From assembly GCA_029747585.1 (NCBI GenBank), contig JAPEVF010000019.1, forward strand, positions 1 through 64,000: DNA of 64,000 nucleotides. Reading direction: 5' to 3'. Positions 34,396 through 46,565 of the stretch are shown here, piece after piece. The stretch is from Pleurotus djamor. Its lineage: Eukaryota; Basidiomycota; Agaricomycetes; Agaricales; Pleurotaceae. How positions within the stretch are numbered: position 1 is the stretch's first letter; each line of letters starts with the position of its first letter. The notes beneath the pieces were generated by a model, which saw nothing but the letters and a program-made list of their open reading frames with translations, had not been told where the DNA came from and did not search any database. The position numbers and the translations under genes were made by a program.

Positions 34396-35015
34396 CCAGC
34401 ATACCGGGGTATAATACGCGGTGGTCTGGGTGAACCCTCGTTTACTCTGTTGCCGCCGCCGAACTCATTTGCAAAAGCCAGAAAAATTCCGTTTCTCCGG
34501 GTTTACTCGGGTTCCTCTAGAGTCCTTCAACATGGGTGTTGCGGTCACCGTATCAAGGTCATCGTCAGACTTCACGGTGAGAGACAAGCTGGTCGTTTGG
34601 CTGAGAGTTACATAGTGGGGAGACATGTAGACAGAACCAATGAGCTCGCACGTATTTCCTGTCGGGATCAGAGTCCGATTCCGAGATCACGATTGCAGCA
34701 ATGATCATACCTTCAACACACCTTCCCTGCACGCCGTAGTTCAAGAGACCACCTTGATGCCGCGCGCTGACAGGTGGGTACCCCTTAAACAACAAGCATT
34801 GTGCCTTGAAGACGGAAAGAGTCAGAGGAAAGATAAGGACTGGGGGATAGGGACCTGGGCCGGGCTTAGAGTGACGTCGTTTGTGTTTGGAGGCGTTGGG
34901 GGCGTTTGGGGATCGTGTGGTTCGTCTCTGCAGGGTCATGAATAGTATTCATGTTCCTGGGCTCCAAAATTTCTACAAGATGAATGAGGATGATGGAATG
35001 GAGGAGGCTGACATC

Positions 35016-35089
35016 GGGCACTTGGTGTAGTTGGTTATCACGCCCGCTTAGCATGCGGGAGGGGTTGGGTTCAATTCCCAAAGTGTCCA
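35016..35089 (+). tRNA. tRNA-Ala (AGC), second copy
   Basis: Same 74-nt sequence as the minus-strand tRNA at 29,941-30,014: acceptor GGGCACT/AGTGTCC, anticodon loop TTAGCAT (AGC), T-arm TTGGG/CCCAA, no intron. Downstream T-rich TTNTTTAG at 35,108-35,115 may terminate Pol III. The two copies are inverted and enclose the ammonium transporter gene. Confidence 0.93.
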
Positions 35090-36868
35090 AGTATCTTGGA
35101 ACACCATTTNTTTAGCCTCTCCACGTTGTGTGAAGGCAGAATGTGTCGATTTTCGGATGTTGAGTTGGACACGGACCTTATATTTTAGGTCTGACTACGA
35201 GGGGGTAACGCGAAGAAACAAAGACCAGTTGAAAGCTGGTGTGCACGATACTACACCCGCTTGAGGGATGTGCGGGTACATAGTCCGATTCAGCGTTGGC
35301 TTCGTTACTTATGTCGAGTTTGAGACAAAAGGAGAGGTTATGGAGGCTCGATTCCAGCCGTCCTTTAGTAACTTTGTTCGACTTTGATGAGAAAGAAAAC
35401 AAAACAGCAGACAATTTGGTATCTATTTCGAGTGTTTTATTCTCCCCCTCCCCTTTGCCCACGCAGACGAGGAACTATGTACATACCAAGGACGACTGGC
35501 ACCGCGTCTAGAGGTGATGTGACATTCGTGTCCAAGAATCAGGTTGACGATGAAGTCGAAACGGAGACAACTTTGAGCGTGGGAAGGAGGGTTCCCACAG
35601 TTAATGATTGTTGTTGTTGGCAGTGGCCTCCTGCGTTGGCGGTGCACGGTGCACGGAAATACCTCAGCTTCATGTGACCTGCCATTGTATGGTGTCAAGC
35701 CCACGAATGGTGGCATGGTTCCTAGCAGCCCAACAAAAGCTCAGAGGATGGCGAGCTCTTGAGCGATGTCGATGAGGCCTTGAAGCTTAGGACGTCAGGT
35801 GCGTCATTTTCACCAGAACCTTGTTTTTCGTGGGTTTGATCCTGGTTCCAGCTTGGTCGCTTCTTCCATCTTCTGACGGTAGATGAGGATTAGTTGAGGA
35901 TTTCATTATAAATAACCCCCTTCCTATATTCCGGGTGGATTTGAAGTGCTGGCACAACATCGGCAATTGCTGGCACCAGCTCTACCATCCCTCCAGTCTG
36001 CGTATATCTTCACCCAACTCCACATCTCCTGGAGTCCTAGCCTTGAAAGCTTCTCCCCCAGCTGGGATGAACTCGAGTTGCCTTGACCTCGAGTTCGCTA
36101 GACTTGGGGCAACACAGCTCCGGGGATCTTTGCAGCTGACCAACCCGCGTGTCGCTGAGACAATTCCCAAGGCTTCCAGTTACGCGACTCCAAATCTGTC
36201 AATTTATAGACGGGCATGCTACGGTCGATTAGACGGTTTTCCCACTCCGTCGCTGAATATTCTAGATGAATGTGTAGTTCTTTGCACGTCAATCTTCTAA
36301 GAGTCATTGGCCTATCGGCCACTTACGCCCCACCATCAAGTCTTCCCTACTCCGCTTGGGCTCATTATTCATGTTCTGTCAGGTATGCTACGACCCCCAC
36401 TCCTACCCCAACGGTAACTATCTCCATCCTGCATATGCTTCGATGGACCGTCCTGTCTTATGTGTGTGCGAATCATCCGTCATTATCGATGTGCCTAATA
36501 CAGGTATGTATTGTCATTCATCTTCCACATATTGCTTTGCTCATTTGCGCCATTGAGAATACATACGAACTGGTTGGAGCTGGATCGGAGGAGTCTAAGC
36601 TCATGCTTGACCCACTCTTGCGGAATTCAGCACCAGAGGCCACCCTATCAGCCAATTACAGTATGTTACGGAGTCAGATCAACCGCAGCGGTTCTCCGAT
36701 TTCTTATTGAACTGCCTTCATTGCACTCCCACATTACGACCCATGGTGTCGATCCCCCTCCTTTGACCCATACGGGTGCGTGGAGTCACCTCGCGCGCGC
36801 GTTGGCTACTTAAGCCGTACTCATTCACTTTATCTTCTTCCCAGGTTCTCGACGAAGTCGAACACATA
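35090..36868. other. Upstream of P450 gene 2; coding-like fragments
   Basis: 1.8 kb without a gene I can name. The plus strand has open pieces flanked by possible splice sites: LRISSPNSTSPGVLALKASP at about 36,000-36,055, RRACYGRLDGFPTPSLNILDE ending near 36,270, DPHSYPNGNYLHPAYASMDR at 36,391-36,450 and ELVGAGSEESKLMLDPLLRN at 36,561-36,620. They may belong to one decayed or poorly conserved gene. No domain is recognisable. The last 100 nt are the P450 promoter. Confidence 0.3.
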
Positions 36869-39164
36869 ATGTCAGCAACTACACCCACTGTGATGTTCGC
36901 CGCTCTCGGGCTCGCCGTGTCTGCAATTGCTTTCATCACGCGTTCACGCTCTAGACTGCCACTTCCTCCTGGACCAAGTAAACTTCCTATCATCGGGAAC
37001 ATGCTTGACATGCCAAGCGAGAAGCAGTGGGTCTATTTTGCAGAAATGTCGAGGGCTTTGGGTAAGTGTGTTATAACCAAGGCATCGTGTGGCTAAGCGT
37101 GGATGCTGACACTTGCGCACTCAATCGTTACCCTTTTATTAGGTACTGATATACTCTGCTTCAAAGTCCTTCAAACGCACGTTCTCGTACTGAGCTCAGT
37201 CGAGAGCGTCACAGAGTTGATGATTCACAGATCATCCCTGACATCCAGCCGGTAAGTCTAGATCTGAAAACCAGTTTGTCAGTGTTCCTCTACCTAACCG
37301 CGCTCGGTGACCTTCTTCTTGACATCAGGCCGAGGTCACGAATGCTCACCGAATTGTATGTCTATCTCAATTCTGGAATTCGGACCATTGTTCATTGTCG
37401 TCCTTTCTGGTGCTTGAGTAGGATGGGGTGGGGTTTCAACGTCGCTTTCCTACCCTATGGGAACAAGTGGCGTATTCGGCGTCGCATGCTCTGGCAAGAA
37501 CTCAACCCTGCCAATTTACCCACCCACTACCCAGCCCAAGTCAAGAACGCGCGGAATTTCTTGAAGCGTCTCCTAGAGCGCCCATCTGCTTTGTCTGAGC
37601 ATGCCAAGTAGTGAGCCCTTCTCGTGGACTCGTTTGCTATGACTTGATTCTTACTGACACCGTTCTTTCTAGTACACCTGCTGTGCTGACAGTTGAGGCT
37701 GTTTATGGTCTAGACGTTAAGCTCGACGACGATCCTATCATTGTGCATGCTGAAAAAACCCTTGATCACCTTCGAGGCGCAGGAATCGTTGGGACGTACC
37801 TCGTCGATTATTTCGCCCTCCTCAAGTACATACCGAAGTGGGTTCCTTTTGCTGCGTTTCAAGTTCTCGCGGAGGCGTCTCGCCATGACGCTTCAAGAAT
37901 GAGTAACCACCCATTCAAAGAGGCCAAGGAGTCTATCATGAGTGGGGATGCAGTCTCCTGTCGTCGGCTATTTCAGACTGAAAATGTTTCCTAGCGAAAT
38001 GGGAAGGCGACTCCAAGCTTGGTGTCACGGAGCTTGGCTAATCTTGGGGCACAAGGGCATGCCGTGGATGAATCAGAGCTGATTGTGAGGGATGTCGCTG
38101 GCGTCGCCTACATCGGTACGAGAACTCTTTCCCCATGTGCTGCAATTCATGAATCAAGGGCTGATGCTCACTCTGTGTGGTTAGGTGGTGCTGATACGAC
38201 ACCGTCTTCAATTACCACCTTCTTCGCCGCGATGGTTCTGTTCCCTCATGTTCAGAGGAAAGCACAAGATGAAATCGATCTAGTACTTGGGTCTCTCCGC
38301 CTGCCAACCTTTGAAGACTTTCCAGAAATGCTGTACCTTCAAGCAATGGTGTGGGAAGTTCTCCGGTACGTACAGTGTCTTTATCTCCCTCCACTTACAG
38401 TGTGTGTCCTAATGACAATATTGTAGATGGAAACCTGTGGTCCCGCTAGGTTCATCCTTTCCTCTGTCCGTATCTCGCATGTATACTGAACTTGCCACGT
38501 AGGCGTCATCCATATGCTAACAGTTGATGATATCTACAGAGGTTACCGTCTCCCAGCAGGGTCACATATCTTCTGCAATGCTTGGTAAGTGTCAGGATTG
38601 TATCACTTCCTAGGCCGTCATTACTTATTACGACACCCCTCCCTTCTTTTTTCCTTGCCTACGATATGACGCAGGCAAATAATGCAAGATGACAAGTATT
38701 TCACAGATCCGGCCTCGTTTAACCCCGAACGCTTCATAAAAGACGGGAAAATTGACACTGAGCTAACGGAAGTGGTGCAAATATCGTTTGGTTTTGGCCG
38801 TAGGTGTGTGCTCCATCCGTTTCTCATCCCCAAAAACACCATGTCATCATGTTTGTCTTGTCTATGTATAGGATTTGTCCCGGACGGTTCATGGCCATGG
38901 ATACGCTTCGACTATGGATGGCTTCGACACTCGCAGTCTTCAACATCACCGCGGTGAAGGATGACCAAGGCAATTACATATACCCTCAAACAGAGCTGGT
39001 CCCGGGTCTCCTTTCGTACGTTCCACGTTGTATCAATAAGCATTTCCACATGAAATAGACGGCTGAGGCTTCAACGCAGGCACCTTCCGCCATTTGAATG
39101 TACTATCCTACCGAGATCGAAACAAGCGGAGTCTTTGGTACGCGACAATTTAGAGTCGCTTTGA
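36869..39164 (+). CDS. Cytochrome P450, array member 2 (broken splice donor, possible pseudogene)
   Basis: Close paralogue of the P450s at 27,456 and 41,609. Exons: 36869-37061, 37143-37251, 37329-37355, 37422-37610, 37673-37937, 37995-38115, 38185-38365, 38427-38449, 38503-38584, 38675-38803, 38872-39015, 39080-39164. Exons 1-11 match member 3 in length exactly. Motifs: hinge LPLPPGPSKLPIIGN; MGWGFNVAFLPYG; I-helix GGADTTPSS; ExxR in VWEVLR; NPERFIKDG; haem loop FGFGRRICPGRF; tail FECTILPRSKQAE. Intron 5 should start GT directly after codon ATC at 37,937 (GTGAGT in member 3), but here reads ATGAGT. Read-through meets a stop at 37,992-37,994, before the I-helix and haem loop, and the nearest alternative GT (37,942) gives the wrong phase. 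Unless the AT-AG intron is tolerated or the base is a sequence error, the gene yields no working enzyme. Confidence 0.85.
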
Positions 39165-39337
39165 TGACCCATGCTTTACTACATACCTCGCACAATCAAA
39201 CCAAAGAATTCAAAGGACAGAGTGTTATGTGAGCGAGGTACCAATGAAATATATGTAATTCTGCACGGAATCAATTTATTGACATCCTCGAGCCGTGTCT
39301 ATCAGAATTTCGCAGTGGCGTGAGTCATGAAGGCTCA

Positions 39338-41609
39338 TTAAATCGTCTCCGAGTCGATGTCACGTATCAAGGACTCAGCCTGCTTTGATCTTGGAAGGAT
39401 GGTACATTCGAAGGGCGGGAGGTGACTGCGGTGGAGCACAAACAGAGCAAACTGTTAGTACAACATATTAAAAGGAAAGAAGTACACAACGGAACATACG
39501 AGAGAAATCCAGGGACTAGTTCTGTGTCAGGGTAGACGTAATGACCCTGTCTATCTTTTGCCGGCGTGATATTGAAGACCGCTAGCGTGGAGGCCATCCA
39601 CAGTCGGAGAGAATCCATGGCCATGAAGCGTCCAGGACAAATTCTGGGGATAATCATTTGCCCAGACGCGATGCGTGAGCGTCATTACCACGTAAGCGAG
39701 AAACGGCGGGGTAACGTACCTACGACCAAAGCCGAACGCGAGCTGCACGACCTCCGTAAGCTCAGTGTCGATTTTCCCGTCCTTGATGAAACGATCGGGG
39801 TTAAACAAAGTCGGGTCCGCGAAATACTTTTCGTCCTGCATCAATTGCCTGGTACAGTAGTAAGACGTGATCAGGGATCTCGCATAAGCAGATGATGGGG
39901 GCAAAGAGGAATAAGGGCAGATTTACCAAACGTTGCAGAAGATATGGGATCCTTTTGGAAGGCGGAAACCTCTGTAGATATCTTCGACCGTCAACATGTG
40001 GACAACACCTAGATATCATAGTAGTTAATATACGCGAAAGAATCAGAAATGACGGTCAAACCTAGTGGAACAACAGGCTTCCATCTCCGGGCGTGGTCAA
40101 TCGCGACTTGAAATCAAAGAAGCGAGATTTAGAGGTACCTGTTTACCTCCCACATCATTGCCTCAAGATATAAAAGCTCTGGGAGGTCGTCGCAGGTCGG
40201 TAGCCGGAATGAACCCAATACAAGGTCGATTTCCTCTTGAGCCTTCTTTTGGACATGGGGGAAGAGGAGCATGGCCGCGAAAAAGGTAGTTATTGAAGAC
40301 GGTGTTGTGTCGGCACCGCCTAAATAAACAGAATTTGTAAGTAATGGATTTATCGTACTCTCGCGGGGTGTTCGAGCCTATGGAGAAGCCAAGAACAAAC
40401 TCACCAATGTACGAAACACCAGCAACGTCTCTGACAATGGTATCCGCTTCGCTGGGGTCATATCCCTGTCCACTCAGGTCCGATAGACTTCGAGAAACTA
40501 AGCTCGGAGCTGCACTCCCATCACGCTGCATAGCAATGACAGTGATCAGGAACAGATGACGCCGTGAGCGTAGAGGAAACTTTGGACTCACGATGGATTT
40601 CTTAGCCTCCTGAAAGGGATGGTTGGCCATTCTGAATGCGTCTCTTCGGGATTCCTCTGCGAGAACTTGGAAGGAGGCAAAAGGAAACCATTTCGGTATG
40701 TATTTGAGCGGGGCGAAGTAGTCAACGAGATATGTCCCCAGGATACCGGCTCCTCGAAGATGATCAAGGGTTTTCTCTGCGTGTGCAATGATAGGATCGT
40801 TTTCAAACTTGACTTCGAGACCGTAAACAGATTCAATGGTAAGCGCAGCGGGCGTACTTCGAAACGAGACATGGTCAGTCGATTCAAATTTCCAATCGGT
40901 GGAAAATAACGCCGCACTATTTAGCATGTTCGAATAGAGCAGAAGGGCGCGCTAAGAGCCGCTTCAGAAAATTTCTTGCATTCTTGACTTGAGCCGGATA
41001 GTGAACCGGTAAATTTGCAGGAACGAATTCTTGCCAGAGGACACGACGACGGGCACGCCATTTGCTTCCATAGGGTATAAAGGTCACATTGAAGCCCCAG
41101 CCCATCCTGCGAGGAATAGACACGAAGTCCGTATAAGTTAAAAACGATCAGGTGAGGTTAACACGTACAAGTCGACGAGCATCCTAGACTTCGGTCTAGT
41201 GTCAAGGAAGATTGAGGGGAGATTACGGGTAAGGCTTGAAGAGGAATCTTACCGGTCAGACGTCAACGAAGACCTCCGAATCATCAGCTCCGTAATGCTT
41301 TTAACTGAGCTCAACACGATGACCGGCGTCTGAAGAGCTTTGAAACACAAGATATCCGTATCTTCGGTGGTCCAAGTGAGCATTGGGTTACGATCAACGG
41401 AGTTCAAGAGGCTTACCCAAAGCCCTCGACACTTCCGCAAAGTATATCCACTGCCTCTCCGTCGGCATGTCGAGCATGTTCCCAATGATGGGGAGTGTCT
41501 TTGGGCCAGGAGGAAGTGGGAGGCGAGACCGTGGACGCGTGATGAGAACGACGGCGGACGCAGCGAGCGCGAGCGAGACAACGAACGTCGTCGAGGTCAA
41601 AGTTGACAT
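39338..41609 (-). CDS. Cytochrome P450, array member 3 (intact)
   Basis: The only member of the three with every splice site intact. Exons on the minus strand: 41609-41417, 41361-41253, 41195-41169, 41106-40918, 40856-40592, 40525-40405, 40319-40139, 40084-40062, 40008-39927, 39848-39720, 39643-39500, 39425-39338, about 516 residues. Anchor TFVVSLALAASAVVLI; hinge LPLPPGPKTLPIIGN; MGWGFNVTFIPYG; I-helix GGADTTPSS with the Asp/Thr proton-relay pair; ExxR as EVNR (the paralogues have EVLR; Glu and Arg kept); haem loop with RRICPGRF; tail FECTILPRSKQAESLIRD. It is inverted relative to member 2 and the two 3' ends are only 173 nt apart (tail-to-tail). It resembles basidiomycete OrdA-like P450s. 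An ER-bound monooxygenase of secondary metabolism or detoxification is likely; the substrate is unknown. Confidence 0.93.
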
Positions 41610-44604
41610 GCTTTCCTGTGTTCTCTTGGGTTTCTGCCGAGCTGTTATAAAGATGCGGTAAGAATTACTTATACGTACAGCGAGGACTGGCTCAATTTAA
41701 GTACCTCGCGAAAAGCGTCTTTCGGATTCCCGGCGCCGCAAGTGAGCATTCTCATCGACACCATGGGAGGGAAAACGTGAGAGCCGAACAGNAAAGACAC
41801 AGGAACTTGAATAAAAAGATCGGGTCCATGAACTTCCNATTTCCACCGGTTGGCTGATAGAGTGGAATTACTTGGGAGGACGAAGGGTGGTATTGATCCC
41901 CTGCGAACAGGAGAGCCTTCACACATACTTTTACAAAGCCATGGAGCTAAAAGATGGGTATGAGTCAACGGTAGGAACGAAGTGGAAAGGTGCGGGGATT
42001 GAGAGACGCACATTTACAAACGGTACAAGAGTCTGACTTCGAAGAAGCCGGGTTCGAAGCAAGAGGTAAGTAAGGCGGCAATGTTGAATAGGGAACGCTT
42101 AAGTATGTGTCCCAGGAATTGATAGACATGTGGGGTTCAAAGCTAAGGCAGCACCGCCCATAGAAGATACGCCCAAAGGAAGCACCGATTGGGGATGGTT
42201 CGGGAGGCGCGTGGGGTGTCCAAATGGTTATGAGACTGGAGGTATGGGGAGCTTAACTCTGTTGATCCTTGCAGGAAGCACATGCAAACCCCATGAATCG
42301 AGCAAGGTACGCTCGCCACTTTACCAACGCACCAAGAACTCTATCAGACAAACGTCAGATAACCATCGCGAAGAGCATCAAAGTACATAAGTAAGTACTG
42401 TCTGGTAAGCGATTATTGCCGCCGATTTGAGTGAATCCGAAGGGAGCAAGCGATGCCTCTGTGTATGGTTTTTCTCAAAGCAAGGTCGAGTGCTCAGGTG
42501 AAAAACGATGCCAGACGCTCCGTATCTTGAGATTTGAGGAAGTAGCTAACTCGCTTCATGCAAGTCAGGAGACTCCGTGGTCGACCAACCAGTTGTGGTG
42601 GATAGCAAGACGGGTCCTGTAAAAGGTGGTTCTTCGACCATACTATACGGGCATGTAAGACGATGTTGCGTTTCTTTCGGGCGTAGAGAGATATCAGGTT
42701 TTGAAGCGAGGTCTCGTGTCGCAGAAGAACAGATGTCACACCGCCCGCGGGTCCACGGGGTCTCATGGGGTAAACCTCCAGCACTAGTTTGTTTGTGTTG
42801 ACTAGGGTGCCCCCAAGCGAAGCTATATGCCTTGGTGTAGCTCGATCTAGAATGAGGAAGCTTGGATCAGCCTCATAGCCAAAGAAGGTTGATAGAGACG
42901 GACAGGCCCAGAGGGAAGGGCAACGCTACCAGTGACCTCTTCAACCGCGACCAAAAATAAACCAGCTGCAGTATTGGCATCTAACGAACCCAGATAACTT
43001 ACCCACACTACCTCCTGCTTCCTTGAAGAAGTATCCGACTTTCTAGCCCTTTGTCAGAACAAGCCTTTTCTGAGGGCGCGAAATCTCGGGTACGATTCCT
43101 AGGGACTCGCGTAGCGACTTGGACGGGAACGAGAAGAGGAGAAAGAACGAAGCCAATATATCGTGGCTAAATTTGCAAGAAAGACGACCTCAGCCTGACT
43201 GAGGCAAAGCTGGGCAAAAGACGGGGTACTTCTTGGGAGCGTCCAAGCTACGTTTTCATAGGTGTGCCTATCAGCGAGCCTTGGAGGAATGATTACATGG
43301 AGGGCTGGAACCAGCGGTCGACACGCCAGTAAGCCCAATACTGACGGTACTGTCCCCACGCGAAGACGGGCCCATGGGGGCACGGGCTCCCCAGTGGTTG
43401 AGGTACCCATACCTATGAAAGGGTGATAGTTACTATGCAGCTCGAACTTCCACCAACAAGGGAAATTTGCAGTCAAAACGTGCCATTGATGATGAGAGAA
43501 TCAGCCGGAAAACAGCATTCCGACCAATTCCCACCGACTATCCCAACTCCCAGCTTCTTACTACCGCCACTGTGGTCGAGCTCTCTTCATCCCATAGGGC
43601 CGTGACTTCAGACGTGCTCACTGCTCCGCGAATGAGAGGATGCGCTGTGCAGGACTCTCACACAGATTTGAGGTCGAGCGTGCACCGCGCAGTGCAGGCT
43701 GAGGCTGAGGCTGCAGATTTCGCGGGGTTTATTCNACTGGTATCGGGCATGTTTGCATGGTATTGGTATGGGAAGTGCGAAGCGGCTTGACACGGTGCAA
43801 GGACAACGCAATGCAGAGACACGAAAGATTCAAGAACCCGAAAAGAACCGAAAAGCGAAGCGCCCGTAGGAGTTAGCACAGGAGAGTCTCCTAAATGTAC
43901 TTATGCGGCAGTGCGGGGATGCAGGATTTATCGGAGCTGTTCATAGCTCGCTGTGGAAACTGAGGCCTGAGGAGCTGAACGCTGGTGAGTGGAGTGATCA
44001 TGTCTTCAGGGCGTACTCATGCTTCAATACTTGCACGGGTGTTGACCGTGGACAAAGATCCGTAGAGTATGTTGTGACATGTCCATCCCCCTGCTCTGAA
44101 GAGCTCGGACTGAGCCTCCCGCGAAGGGTGATGGGATCAGCGAGAAAGGTATGGATCGTTCAAAACGACCAATTCCAGTCAACACAACGGCGCTTACTTG
44201 TCACTTTCTTCCGTCCCCACTGCATGCACTGGCCATTCCCTCCACCCTTGGCAATAACAACTCTAAAACCAGCCCCTTACGCCGAGTCTTTTCCAAAATG
44301 TTCACCATCAAGAAACGATGCAAGGGATGCGCCACAAAAACGGCAACGCCACACCCGCTTATTAGCACAAGCAACGACGGTTCCTTTCTTGAAAGGGCGT
44401 AGACATTGTCATGTTGAATTTATCGTAGACAAGATCATCACTTGAACCTTGGCTAGAAGCACTCGACGACCAGAGACTACACGAGGATGAACGCGCTGAT
44501 TGCACCCGTCGCAGCAGCAACCGCAAGCCCCATCCTGCAGCGTTCACATCACGAATCTCGAGGACCCCAATTGCAACTTCACAACCACCGCCGATGACAT
44601 AGAG
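41610..44604. other. 3 kb without a supported gene
   Basis: It contains the promoter of the minus-strand P450 (41,610-41,900, with Ns at 41,792 and 41,838). Unassigned open frames: minus strand 43,476-43,099 (WARLRVGTVPSVLGLLACRP, LSQAEVVFLANLATIYWLR), with an AG acceptor-like site in front, and plus strand 44,151-44,402 (ending MFTIKKRCKGCATKTATP). Neither shows a domain or a secure splice structure, and I make no functional call. Confidence 0.35.
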
Positions 44605-44611
44605 TATAAAT
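44605..44611 (+). promoter_or_regulatory. TATA box of HsbA gene 1
   Basis: TATAAAT in AGAGTATAAATCC, 113 nt before the ATG at 44,724. The same GTATAAAT context precedes two other HsbA genes in this window. Confidence 0.5.
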
Positions 44612-44723
44612 CCATGCTCTTTCATCACCTCCTTCACCATCTCTTCCGTCTTTTGGTCCTCTGTCCCATAGCAATTCACCGAGCTTGGCTGCTTCGCTGA
44701 CGTTGTCAACATCGATAGCTATC

Positions 44724-45580
44724 ATGTTCAAATTTACATTCATTGTCCTCACATTTCTCTTCGCCTCATTCCCCATCCAAGGTTTCAAAGTGACCGACCC
44801 TATCGCAACTCCAGGCCAGATCAAAGCCGACGTCAAGCATATTGACACTTCCTTCAAAGCACTCCGTGCCGCAGTAGATGCGCTCCCAGTGGATAAACCC
44901 ATGGAAACTCTGGGCATGACGGTTCTTGTACGTGAATTCGTTGATCCCAAATAATGTACGCTCCTCACCACTGACTCGCCGTTTCGCTGGCTCTAACATA
45001 CTCTAGACTATTCATGCGATCTCTGCTATGTTGAGTAGCGACTTAAACACAGCGAGCCTTCATCTCAAGGTATGGTCGCTCATTTCCCCTCTCATCACCA
45101 ATCGCCCTAACCTCCGCATACTTGAACAGATAGTCGACACACTTCCCGACGACGACAGCCGCGTCGTTCTATCCGCCATTCGAGGCATTGAGCCGACCAT
45201 CAATTCTACTGTCCACACGGTGCGTTTTATCTCTCTCCTCTCATCTCCTCCCGGACTATCCCTCAACCTAGCACATCCCCTGATATTGAAACAGCTAATC
45301 GCGAAGAAAGTGGCAGTGGAAGCATTCCCTTTTGCAGTCTCCACCCTCCAAGGTAGCCTCCGACTCCTCGATTTCTCGATTATGCGGTTCTTCGAGAAGT
45401 GTGTTGGTGCTTTCCCCGTGAGTTGTTTCCTCGCGTTTGTGTGTCCATTTTTCCAACATCATTCATCGTTATGACGTTTATAACGCGATGCAGGCGGCAC
45501 TTTTTAATGAAACGTCCGCATGTGAAGATCGCATTCATAAATCGCTTGAAAGTGCTGTGGATGCATACACAATTGCGTAG
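44724..45580 (+). CDS. HsbA-family secreted protein 1
   Basis: Five exons: 44724-44927, 45007-45069, 45130-45219, 45295-45417 and 45494-45580, all phase 0, 188 residues. The signal peptide is MFKFTFIVLTFLFASFPIQG. The mature chain starts VTDPIATPGQIKADVKHIDT and continues as helices: FKALRAAVDALP; an exon-2 helix (IHAISAMLSSDLNTASLHLK); VDTLPDDDSRVVLSAIRGIE and PTINSTVHT; LIAKKVAVEAFPFAVSTLQG; and a last helix ending ESAVDAYTIA. This 'DVK.ID' start, '.IEPTI...', '.IAKK.A...P' and '...A.DAY' ending match the HsbA/cell-wall galactomannoprotein domain (PF12296). Founding members bind hydrophobic surfaces and recruit hydrolases. I chose the Met at 44,724 over an upstream in-frame Met at 44,685 because it gives a clean signal peptide and aligns with the paralogues. 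Confidence 0.87.
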
Positions 45581-45779
45581 AGGCTGTGAAATTTGATCTC
45601 CCCGAATATTCGCGTCGTGTCCATACTTATCCATCTTCCATTCACCCGTTTGTTTCGTCTTAGCACGCGTGTAGCAAGGTCCAGAAATTCTTCGAGTCTC
45701 TGTAAGAGTCTTAGTGCTGCAAGTTGTGTTTTGTACCGATATGGCTCTGCGCATCTTTGCTGGTGGTCTAGCATTCAAA

Positions 45780-46504
45780 GATAAAATGAGCCCGAGGAGA
45801 TTTGGGGCAAGATAATTGACGGCTTCTGACTATCTCGGAAAACTCGGCCGCTCTGACTCGTCTGACTATTTATAACCTGGTATAAGCTCTACCTGCATTC
45901 GTCAGTGCGCTTGAGCCACTTACCACCTCATACAGAATCTCCTCCAAGTCATCAGCGTGAGCAGCGTTATCCCATCGACCTGCGTGCCGGAACACTTATT
46001 AGCGAGGCTAGGAGGATCAGGAGGATCTCCTATCGGAGCCCACTGTGAGCGCCTTCTGGGATTCCGTTCCGTTCCTCCATGACCACTCGACAACCGCTCG
46101 AAGAAGATACCAGAGCGATGAGCGCAAGAGTACTTGGTTCTTTTTGCCCCACTCTTCTCTGCCCATTCTGATCCTAGCATTTCGGAAGGACAATTCTGAA
46201 TATTGGAACGTTGAACGGCGAATGCTGATGAATCGATCAACACCCAGGTCCCACTAGTGGGCTCATTTACGTGGGTGCAGAGCACGAGAAGCATCAAATA
46301 TAAATCTTATCAAACACTTTGATGGCATGCCGGTGAACGATCGTGGCTAATACAGGTTGTCGCAACATCGTGTCCACATGAACGTTGACACTAAGTTCAA
46401 CTACTCTCGCCATCTGCATCAACTTTTCCTTAGCCTTCCGAGTCCGGATATCAGCATGTATCGTTCTGTAGATACATCTACTCTGCTTGAAGCAGCACTC
46501 TGCG
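45780..46504 (+). repeat. Duplicated 5' flank of HsbA genes 2 and 4
   Basis: This upstream region is similar along its whole length to 55,632-56,293, the upstream region of HsbA gene 4. Shared segments include CAGCGTTATCCC.TCGACCTGCGT, GACCACTCGACAACC.CT, CACTAGTGGGCTCATTTACGTG and GCAGAGCACGAGAAGCATC. The duplication therefore includes promoter as well as gene. No other gene lies here. Confidence 0.8.
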
Positions 46505-46511
46505 TATAAAT
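46505..46511 (+). promoter_or_regulatory. TATA box of HsbA gene 2
   Basis: TATAAAT in TGCGTATAAATACTCC, 61 nt before the ATG at 46,566. The block GCGTATAAATACTC.ACTGCTCACCTC is repeated at the same distance in front of HsbA gene 4. Confidence 0.65.
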
Positions 46512-46565
46512 ACTCCACTGCTCACCTCGAGTACGAGCAGACTATCCATCTCTCCCATTGTCACC

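Noticed and set aside
27456..41609. A complete secondary-metabolite cluster around the P450s
   Set aside because: No polyketide synthase, peptide synthetase, terpene synthase or dedicated transporter is visible; the ammonium transporter is a housekeeping-type gene.
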